DNA of 12,259 bases from DASVHF01 sp036382695. Lineage in GTDB: Bacteria > Patescibacteriota > Microgenomatia > Woykebacterales > RBG-16-39-9b. Position 1 is the stretch's first letter, and each line of letters begins with the position of its first letter. The notes beneath the pieces are model-generated. The model was not told the DNA's origin and searched no databases. It saw only the letters and a list, made by a program, of their open reading frames with translations. This document shows positions 6,793-11,275 of this stretch, one piece after another. The stretch is taken from assembly GCA_036382695.1 (NCBI GenBank), contig DASVHF010000027.1, forward strand, positions 1 to 12,259, written 5' to 3'. Both the position numbers and the translations under genes were made by a program.

Positions 6793-6815
6793 GAAATAAC
6801 AAGGAGGATTAAAGC

Positions 6816-8747
6816 ATGTCAAAAATCATTGGTATAGATCTTGGGACAACAAACTCAGCTGTTGCGGTGGTAGAAGGCGGCCAACCGAAAATAATTCATA
6901 GCGCCGAGGGGGAAAATATTATTCCGTCTGTTGTCGACCCGGCAAAAAGAATTGCCGGGAGAGTGGCAAAAAGACAGCAAATTGTTAATCCAAAACAAAC
7001 AATCTTCTCAATCAAAAGATTGATGGGCCGCAGGTTTAAAGACGCCTTGGTCCAAGAAGATATTAAATGGCTTCCTTACGAAATTAAAGAAGGAAAAGAC
7101 GGAGTGGCAGTAGTTGAGGTTGATGGGAAGGAGTACACTCCCCAAGAAATCTCAGCACAGGTTCTCCAAAAAATAAAAACTGATGCCGAAAGTTATCTTG
7201 GCGAAAAAGTGGCCGAAGCGGTGATTACTGTCCCAGCTTATTTTGATGATTCACAACGCCAAGCCACAAAGCAAGCTGGGGAAATTGCCGGTTTTGAGGT
7301 TAAGCGAATTATTAACGAGCCAACGGCTGCATCTCTAGCTTATGGTTTGGACAAAGAAAAAGCCCATACCATCGCGGTATACGATCTTGGTGGGGGGACT
7401 TTTGATATTACTATTTTGGAGCTAGGTGAGGGGGTTTTCGAGGTGAAATCCACAGCTGGTGATACCCACCTTGGGGGAGATGATTTTGATCAAAAAATAA
7501 TTGATTATCTAGCTACCGAATTTAAAAAAGAGCAAGGTGTAGATCTGACCAAAGACAAACAAGCTTTGCAGAGACTGCGCGATGCAGCCGAGAAAGCAAA
7601 GATTGAACTTTCCTCAACGACAGAGACCGAAATTAACATACCGTATATTACTGCTGACTCTTCAGGACCAAAACATCTAGTGATGAAATTAACCCGCGCA
7701 AAATTAGAAGGATTGGTTGCCAATTTGATTGAGAAAAGCTTTGAGGCAGTAGGCCAAGTTTTGAAAGACGCAAAGATTGAAGCTAGCAAAGTTGACGAGG
7801 TAGTCTTGGTTGGTGGACAAACTAGAATGCCAGCGGTCCAAGAAAAAGTCAAAAGCTTTTTTGGCAAAGAAGCCCACAAAGGAATTAATCCTGATGAAGT
7901 AGTGGCAGTTGGCGCAGCGATTCAAGGCGCGGTTTTGGCCGGAGAAATGAAAGAAGTTGTCCTGCTTGATGTTACCCCACTTTCTCTTGGAGTTGAAACT
8001 CTTGGTCGGGTGATGACCATGTTAATTGCCAGAAACACTACAGTTCCAACAAGCAAAAGTGAAATCTTTTCGACTGCAGCTGATAATCAAACCAGCGTTG
8101 AGATTCACGTCTTGCAAGGGGAGCGTCCAATGGCGGCAGATAATAAATCCCTTGGCCGTTTTATTCTTGATGGAGTTCCACCCGCGCCCCGTGGTGTTCC
8201 GCAGGTCGAAGTAACTTTTGATATTGACGCTAACGGAATTCTTAACGTGACCGCGAAAGAAAAGACAACCGGGAAAGAGCAATCGATAAAAATTACTGGT
8301 TCAACCGGTCTTTCAAAGGATGAGGTTGACCGGATGCAAAAAGAGGCCGAGAGCCACGGCGCTGAAGATCAAAAGAAGAAAGAGCTGATTGATGCTCGCA
8401 ATGTTGCTGACAGTCTTGTTTACACCGCCGAAAAAGCGCTCAAAGACGCAGGCGAAAAAGTGCCAGAAGATGTGAAGCGCGAAGTAGAAGAAAAAGTAAA
8501 AGCGGCAAAAGAGGCAATTGCCGGCGAAGATTTGGAAGCGATCAAAAAAGCGACGGATGATCTTGGTCAAGCATTGCAAAAAGTTGGGCCGGCAATGGGC
8601 CAGACTCCTCCGGGATCTGACCGTACCGAAGCTGGAGCTCAAGAAGAAATTAAAGCCGAAGGTCCTGAGCAAGGTGAAGCAGAGTCGAAGGAAAAAGAGG
8701 ACAAGCCAGTTGAGGGTGAAGTGGTAGATGAAGAGAAGAAGGAATAA
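6816..8747 (+). CDS. dnaK: Molecular chaperone DnaK (Hsp70)
   Basis: A 643-residue, full-length Hsp70. The nucleotide-binding domain (1-378) shows phosphate loop G-I-D-L-G-T-T-N (6-13), catalytic Lys in F-S-I-K-R-L-M-G (K67), D-L-G-G-G-T-F-D (190-197) and the adenosine motif V-G-G-Q-T-R-M-P (332-339). The interdomain linker D-V-T-P-L-S-L is at 385-391. The substrate-binding beta domain runs to about 495, then the helical lid. The acidic tail, rich in Glu/Lys/Pro, ends with G-E-V-V-D-E-E, a variant of the usual C-terminal motif. The segment around residues 72-105, deleted in many Gram-positive DnaKs, is present here. The gene has the best Shine-Dalgarno site of the region (AAGGAGG, 6801-6807), fitting the high output needed for DnaK. 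It works with the GrpE and DnaJ encoded nearby. dnaJ is not the next gene but lies 2.5 kb away behind an accessory block. Confidence 0.98.
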   Translation: MSKIIGIDLGTTNSAVAVVEGGQPKIIHSAEGENIIPSVVDPAKRIAGRVAKRQQIVNPKQTIFSIKRLMGRRFKDALVQEDIKWLPYEIKEGKDGVAVVEVDGKEYTPQEISAQVLQKIKTDAESYLGEKVAEAVITVPAYFDDSQRQATKQAGEIAGFEVKRIINEPTAASLAYGLDKEKAHTIAVYDLGGGTFDITILELGEGVFEVKSTAGDTHLGGDDFDQKIIDYLATEFKKEQGVDLTKDKQALQRLRDAAEKAKIELSSTTETEINIPYITADSSGPKHLVMKLTRAKLEGLVANLIEKSFEAVGQVLKDAKIEASKVDEVVLVGGQTRMPAVQEKVKSFFGKEAHKGINPDEVVAVGAAIQGAVLAGEMKEVVLLDVTPLSLGVETLGRVMTMLIARNTTVPTSKSEIFSTAADNQTSVEIHVLQGERPMAADNKSLGRFILDGVPPAPRGVPQVEVTFDIDANGILNVTAKEKTTGKEQSIKITGSTGLSKDEVDRMQKEAESHGAEDQKKKELIDARNVADSLVYTAEKALKDAGEKVPEDVKREVEEKVKAAKEAIAGEDLEAIKKATDDLGQALQKVGPAMGQTPPGSDRTEAGAQEEIKAEGPEQGEAESKEKEDKPVEGEVVDEEKKE

Positions 8748-8748
8748 T

Positions 8749-8919
8749 ATGTTTGATATTGATCAAAACAACATATCTATTGAAAGACTTCAAAACCAAG
8801 TTATTGAATTACGTGAATTTTGTGAGACACAATTCTGGCCCCCAATATATTGTCCTAAGGGATTTAAGTACTCGCTTAAGTCGCTTGGTACAGTTAGTGC
8901 GACAATATTCTCCAAATAA
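8749..8919 (+). CDS. Possible small or remnant ORF directly after dnaK
   Basis: An open frame of 56 codons from the ATG at 8749, one base past the dnaK stop, with AAGGA (in GAAGAAGGAATA) about six bases upstream. The first 32 residues look protein-like (amphipathic, Glu/Gln/Arg-rich, ending in C-E-T-Q-F-W-P). The rest runs through the palindromic sequence at 8842-8911 and looks unlike a conserved protein. It may be the start of an old gene cut short by that insertion, or chance. I recognise no family. Confidence 0.35.
   Translation: MFDIDQNNISIERLQNQVIELREFCETQFWPPIYCPKGFKYSLKSLGTVSATIFSK
8842..8911. repeat. Imperfect palindrome, possible degenerate B repeat (B0)
   Basis: ATATTGTC (8847-8854) faces GACAATAT (8901-8908). 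Inside, CTAA (8855-8858) faces TTAG (8894-8897) and GTAC (8868-8871) faces GTAC (8888-8891). A tandem AAGT-CGCTT motif fills the centre. TTCTG, a C-run, CAATATA and ATTTAAGTACTC occur here in the order they have in B1 and B2, so this may be a third, shortened B copy. That relation is weak and rests on short matches. Confidence 0.35.
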
Positions 8920-8981
8920 CTCCTGAATCCTAAAAAGAAAAGAGGGCCTGGTTGTGTCGCTCTGTGATCCACTTTCTTTTT

Positions 8982-9018
8982 GAATTACATCACCAGCAAA
9001 AATTGCAGGGCAATTAAA
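8982..9018 (+). repeat. Repeat A, copy 1
   Basis: A 37-base block beginning GAATTACATCACCAGC. The 28 bases at 8991-9018 match 9984-10011 at 26 positions, and GAATTA just upstream is shared with a one-base gap. A variable small inverted repeat follows (AATTAA at 9012-9017 facing TTAATT at 9025-9030). It lies about 20 bases before the promoter of the 250-residue gene. Confidence 0.8.
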
Positions 9019-9038
9019 ATACTCTTAATTAAATAACG

Positions 9039-9047
9039 TGCTACAAT
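9039..9047 (+). promoter_or_regulatory. Extended -10 promoter of the 250-residue gene
   Basis: TGCTACAAT matches TGnTATAAT with one change. Transcription should start at 9053-9055 and the ATG is at 9057, so the mRNA would be leaderless; no Shine-Dalgarno site could fit. The bases ACAATTTAAGTTGT (9044-9057) form a near-palindrome over the start region and could be an operator. Confidence 0.6.
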
Positions 9048-9056
9048 TTAAGTTGT

Positions 9057-9809
9057 ATGAGCGAGGAAGATTTGCCAACTCCTGAAGCAGTGGATTTTGA
9101 TCGGGGAAAGGCTGAGAGTGATTTGGAATCAGCAGAAGGAGAAAATTTTGATAAACCACCATCGGGGAAAGCGTTTAAAAAAGATGAAGAAGATGATGGT
9201 GGAAAAAGTAATAAGAATGGTGATCAAGAGGCAGGTAGAGAAAAAATAAAATTAAGAGATGCGGAAAGAATTGAGGAAGTACGGGAAGAATTACAAAAAG
9301 CTAAGGAGTTACCAGAACAAGAAAGAAGGGAAAAAGCCGCCAACTATTTTGTAGACAGGAGGAGCAGGTATCTAAGAGGTATTGGAGAAGCAAAAGCTAA
9401 ACTAGAGCAAAAAGAAAAGGAGAGAGCAGAGTGGGAGAGCAACTTACCTAGAAATCCAATCTTGAGGTCTTTAAAACGTCTAACGAAGGATTTTAGAGTT
9501 GTCGAGGCTGAGTACATACCAACTTGGCAAAATTCTATCAATGAAATGAACAGGATAATTTCAGATGCTTATCAAGGACAGTTTGAAAAAGCAGAAGAAC
9601 TTTTGATGAGAGAAATTGAAAAAGAGATGAATTTATCTGATATGTCCTATATTGATGAATACGGTGCCGATTTTAGAACGTTTCATTATGAGCAAATAAT
9701 GGAGAGGATAGAAGTAATGAAATTAATTAACCCCCAAAAAGCGGAGGAACTTGAGAAAAAAGTTAAGGGGGTTCGCCATACGCAGATTCCACCGTGGGAG
9801 AGTCCATAG
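9057..9809 (+). CDS. Hypothetical acidic and coiled-coil protein (cargo 1)
   Basis: A 250-residue protein I do not recognise. Residues 1-60 are acidic and disordered-looking (many D, E, G, S, K). Residues 61-130 are highly charged and helical (E-E-V-R-E-E-L-Q-K-A-K-E-L type), probably coiled coil. A more globular part follows: P-R-N-P-I-L-R-S-L-K-R-L-T-K (about 130-145) and W-Q-N-S-I-N-E-M-N-R-I-I-S-D-A-Y (about 157-172). The C-terminal third contains Y-I-D-E-Y-G-A-D-F-R-T-F-H-Y-E. No membrane segment, signal peptide or catalytic motif is visible. Codon use is AT-rich and regular, and the frame is long, so it is very likely a real gene. It stands alone with its own leaderless promoter, between repeats A1 and B1, inside the dnaK-dnaJ interval. 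Confidence 0.8.
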   Translation: MSEEDLPTPEAVDFDRGKAESDLESAEGENFDKPPSGKAFKKDEEDDGGKSNKNGDQEAGREKIKLRDAERIEEVREELQKAKELPEQERREKAANYFVDRRSRYLRGIGEAKAKLEQKEKERAEWESNLPRNPILRSLKRLTKDFRVVEAEYIPTWQNSINEMNRIISDAYQGQFEKAEELLMREIEKEMNLSDMSYIDEYGADFRTFHYEQIMERIEVMKLINPQKAEELEKKVKGVRHTQIPPWESP

Positions 9810-9840
9810 TCTCTTAGTATAATTATCTCGGTGGGTTGAT

Positions 9841-9962
9841 TTTCTGCGACAATAAAACCCCTTCTACTCTCAATATAACATTCCCCGTAACTAAATTCGT
9901 TCGCGAAAACGAGAAAGTAATTTAAGTATTCTCGAATGCTGTCTAACCGCCACTACTAGACT
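9841..9962 (+). repeat. Repeat B, copy 1 (imperfect palindrome)
   Basis: Starts TTTCTGC. The left block 9869-9897 matches 11111-11139 at 26 of 29 positions; the right block 9913-9941 matches 11191-11219 at 27 of 29. The 15-base centre (9898-9912) differs from the 51-base centre of B2 and contains the palindrome TTCGCGAA. Left and right blocks are imperfect reverse complements of each other: CATTC to CTAAATT on the left, AATTTAAG to GAATG on the right. A weaker match continues to CCACTACTAG at 9950-9959. Confidence 0.85.
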
Positions 9963-9975
9963 TTGGTAGGTTGGT

Positions 9976-10011
9976 GAATTAACCACCAGCGAAAATTGCA
10001 GGGCAAGTAAA
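9976..10011 (+). repeat. Repeat A, copy 2
   Basis: A 36-base block beginning GAATTAACCACCAGCG, matching copy 1 with two substitutions in 28 bases plus a one-base gap. The trailing variable inverted repeat is AAGTAAA (10005-10011) facing TTTGCTT (10015-10021) with one G-T pair. It lies just right of B1 and about 57 bases left of the toxin-antitoxin promoter. Confidence 0.8.
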
Positions 10012-10067
10012 CGCTTTGCTTAACCAGAAAATTTTTAAAGTATCTTCCCAAGCTGGGCGATTGTGTG

Positions 10068-10094
10068 TTGACAGACTTCATAATGATGTATAAT
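10068..10094 (+). promoter_or_regulatory. Promoter of the toxin-antitoxin operon
   Basis: Perfect TTGACA (10068-10073) and perfect TATAAT (10089-10094), separated by 15 bases, shorter than the optimal 17. The predicted start point near 10101 leaves about five bases before the antitoxin ATG at 10106. Both hexamers being perfect with a short spacer suggests a strong promoter designed to be held down by a repressor. Confidence 0.75.
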
Positions 10095-10107
10095 GTATAG
10101 TGTATAT
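10087..10107 (+). promoter_or_regulatory. Three tandem TGTATA heptads, likely antitoxin operator
   Basis: TGTATA occurs three times at exact seven-base steps (10087-10092, 10094-10099, 10101-10106). The array covers the -10 box, the transcription start and the first base of the antitoxin ATG. Ribbon-helix-helix antitoxins typically bind such short repeats cooperatively and shut off their own promoter. Binding is inferred. Confidence 0.55.
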
Positions 10108-10375
10108 GAAAAGAAAGCAAATTTACCTTACTGAAACATTGAACAGAGAAATTTCCGCGATTGCAAAAAAAGAGGACAAGCCACAGTCTGTTGTGATCAG
10201 AGAGTTGTTAGAGTCTGAATTGAATAGTAAATCCACGGAAACCTCTGGAGACGTCTTGCTTAGGATAGCGGCAAAAGCTACAGTTGGCCCAGGAGATCTC
10301 TCCACTAATATAGATTCTTATTTATACGGTGATAAATCCCCTAATTATGGAAAAAGAACTGTTCGTAGACGCTGA
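10106..10375 (+). CDS. Ribbon-helix-helix antitoxin
   Basis: Eighty-nine residues from the ATG at 10106; an in-frame GTG at 10100 lies at or before the likely transcription start, so I do not use it. Residues 2-10 (K-R-K-Q-I-Y-L-T-E) form the DNA-binding beta strand, followed by two helices (about 11-24 and 28-41) with the P-Q-S-V-V-I-R-E-L-L turn typical of MetJ/Arc/CopG-type proteins. The C-terminal part, with G-P-G-D-L-S-T-N-I-D-S-Y-L-Y-G (about 60-74), resembles the toxin-binding tail of antitoxins paired with PIN toxins. It overlaps the toxin gene by 29 bases, which couples their translation. It should neutralise the PIN protein and, with it, repress the operon at the TGTATA repeats. Confidence 0.85.
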   Translation: MKRKQIYLTETLNREISAIAKKEDKPQSVVIRELLESELNSKSTETSGDVLLRIAAKATVGPGDLSTNIDSYLYGDKSPNYGKRTVRRR

Positions 10376-10769
10376 TGCGTTTGTAGCGCTGGTTGATTCT
10401 AATGATTCCAATCATAAACTAGCAGTAGAGGTTAGTGCTGCGGTAAGCAACGCCGCTTTAGGGTTAGTTACATCAGAACCTGCGTTTGGGGAGGCTGTTA
10501 CTGTTATTAGTCAAAATGTCAGCCATGCGGCTGCGATAGATTTCGCAAACGAGATTTTGAACAGTAAGATTGAAATTGTTGAGGTTAATCCCAAATTAAG
10601 AAGAAAAGCATTTGATATATTCAAAGAACAGACAACTAAAAACGCAAGATTTACTGATTCCGTCAATATAGCAATAATGCAAGAAAGAGGACTAAATGAA
10701 ATATTTAGTTTTGACAAGGATTATAAAAAGAATGGTTTTATAAGGATCAGAATAGACAAAAGGATTTAA
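10347..10769 (+). CDS. PIN-domain toxin (VapC-like ribonuclease)
   Basis: A 140-residue PIN protein from the ATG at 10347 (an ATG at 10329 is in frame, but the family N-terminus M-x-K-x-L-F-V-D begins here). The four acidic residues expected at a PIN active site are present: D8 in F-V-D-A-D-A-F, E49 in F-G-E-A-V, D104 in R-F-T-D-S, and D123 in F-S-F-D-K-D-Y. These coordinate Mg2+ for RNA cleavage, in known cases of tRNA or rRNA. The N-terminal V-D-x-x-A-F-V-A-L-x-D-S-x-D-x-N-H pattern is characteristic of the group. The start lies inside the antitoxin gene, the usual toxin-after-antitoxin order. Its stop codon ends one base before the stop of a convergent minus-strand gene. Target RNA cannot be told from sequence. 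Confidence 0.9.
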   Translation: MEKELFVDADAFVALVDSNDSNHKLAVEVSAAVSNAALGLVTSEPAFGEAVTVISQNVSHAAAIDFANEILNSKIEIVEVNPKLRRKAFDIFKEQTTKNARFTDSVNIAIMQERGLNEIFSFDKDYKKNGFIRIRIDKRI

Positions 10770-11014
10770 TTATTCCCCCTTATCGGTTTGCGCGTAAAAG
10801 TCAAGATAGTCCAAAGAGTTTTTACCTTTAAGTGGTAGACTTACAAGTCTTGCCAAGTGCTCACTAGCCCCTCGGCTAACTGTTACGTCATCAAAATCTT
10901 TAGCTATTTTCGAACCCGCTTTGATAGCATCATCTCTTGTTCTAATGCCGTCAACCAGTTCTTTATAAGTTATATAAAGCTCTTTGAGTGAGAAATCGCG
11001 GGTATTTTTTTCAT
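10770..11014 (-). pseudogene. Small gene with a frame break at an A7 run
   Basis: On the minus strand an open frame ends at TAA (10772-10770), directly against the toxin gene, and reads protein-like for about 77 codons: K-E-L-Y-I-T-Y-K-E-L-V-D-G-I, then S-K-I-A-K-D-F-D-D-V-T-V-S-R-G-A, ending D-F-Y-A-Q-T-D-K-G-E. It has no start codon in frame. The ATG at 11014-11012 is followed by seven A bases, after which its own frame stops at 14 residues. One extra A, or a -1 slip on the run, would join M-K-K to N-T-R-D-F and give 81 residues. An extended -10 promoter lies 45 bases upstream, and a six-codon ORF (11031-11011) overlaps the ATG by ATGA. Family unknown. It could be a recent pseudogene, a sequencing indel, or a gene using slippage. 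Confidence 0.55.
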
Positions 11015-11058
11015 AATTGTTTTCTTATCATATTTCGCTGGACCATCTACGATTTTTT

Positions 11059-11067
11059 AGTATAGCA
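11059..11067 (-). promoter_or_regulatory. Extended -10 promoter of the frame-broken small gene
   Basis: Minus-strand TGCTATACT matches TGnTATAAT with one change. Transcription would start near 11052, about 38 bases before the ATG at 11014. No convincing -35. Its presence argues that the small gene is, or recently was, expressed. Confidence 0.5.
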
Positions 11068-11093
11068 CATCAGCTATTAGCAAATACTTGAAG

Positions 11094-11252
11094 TTTCTGC
11101 TAAAATTACCCTCACTATAGCATTCTCCGTAACTAAATTAAACCGCTTCGCGTTTTGCGACCACTTTGTGGGCTACGTTCGCAAACTTGCGAAAGTAATT
11201 TAGGTACTCTCGAATGCTGCGCTCAAAGCTACGTCTACAACTATTAGCTTAA
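11094..11252 (+). repeat. Repeat B, copy 2 (imperfect palindrome upstream of dnaJ)
   Basis: Same organisation as B1: TTTCTGC (11094-11100), left block 11111-11139, right block 11191-11219, and a weaker match at CAACTATTAG (11239-11248). AGCATTC and CTAAATT on the left (11119-11139) face AATTTAG and GAATGCT on the right (11197-11218). The 51-base centre adds hairpins of its own: CCAC-TTT-GTGG (11161-11171) and the perfect TTCGCAA-AC-TTGCGAA (11178-11193). The left edge contains TGCTAAAAT (11098-11106), a near-consensus extended -10 that could start a transcript through the whole repeat into dnaJ. Confidence 0.85.
11098..11106 (+). promoter_or_regulatory. Candidate dnaJ promoter inside repeat B2
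   Basis: TGCTAAAAT matches the extended -10 consensus with one change. It would give a leader of about 160 bases made mostly of repeat B2. dnaJ is cut off from the hrcA promoter by 2.5 kb of other sequence, so a local promoter, or read-through from the toxin-antitoxin operon, is expected. Confidence 0.4.
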
Positions 11253-11266
11253 GCTAGAAATTCTAG
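11245..11266 (+). promoter_or_regulatory. Two overlapping palindromes at the dnaJ ribosome-binding site
   Basis: TAGCTTAAGCTA (11245-11256) is a perfect 12-base palindrome. CTAGAAATTCTAG (11254-11266) is a second, with a single central base, and its last two bases are the first two of the dnaJ Shine-Dalgarno AGGAG (11265-11269). In RNA they are mutually exclusive because they share 11254-11256. They could tune access to the ribosome-binding site or be protein sites on DNA; nothing in the sequence decides. Confidence 0.4.
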
Positions 11267-11275
11267 GAGTTTTTA

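Noticed and set aside
7505..7879. 124-residue open frame on the minus strand
   Set aside because: Antisense to the conserved ATPase domain of dnaK; no independent support.
8932..8981. Rho-independent terminator after dnaK
   Set aside because: AAAAAGAAA (8932-8940) and TTTCTTTTT (8973-8981) can pair, but the stem has no GC and the loop is 32 bases; not convincing.
8809..9026. Minus-strand open frame through repeat A1
   Set aside because: About 72 codons with no usable start codon and composition unlike the neighbours; kept only as a hint about the origin of repeat A.
8982..10011. CRISPR array made by the repeat A copies
   Set aside because: Only two copies about 1 kb apart, with a gene between them and no spacer pattern or cas genes.
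10100..10105. GTG start for the antitoxin
   Set aside because: It lies at or before the predicted transcription start near 10101; the ATG at 10106 begins the family-like K-R-K-Q-I-Y-L strand.
3016..10375. Alternative genetic code with UGA as glycine, as in some CPR lineages
   Set aside because: TGA terminates murJ (3016-3018) and the antitoxin (10373-10375) exactly where the proteins should end.
9841..11252. Repeat B as a true integron attC site with a gene-cassette array
   Set aside because: Length, inverted arms and variable centre fit, but the right block lacks the GTT core that should pair with AAC on the left, and no integron integrase is in the window.
10770..11275. tRNA or other structural RNA gene
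   Set aside because: No cloverleaf or other known RNA signature was found; the hairpins here belong to repeat B2 and the dnaJ upstream palindromes.
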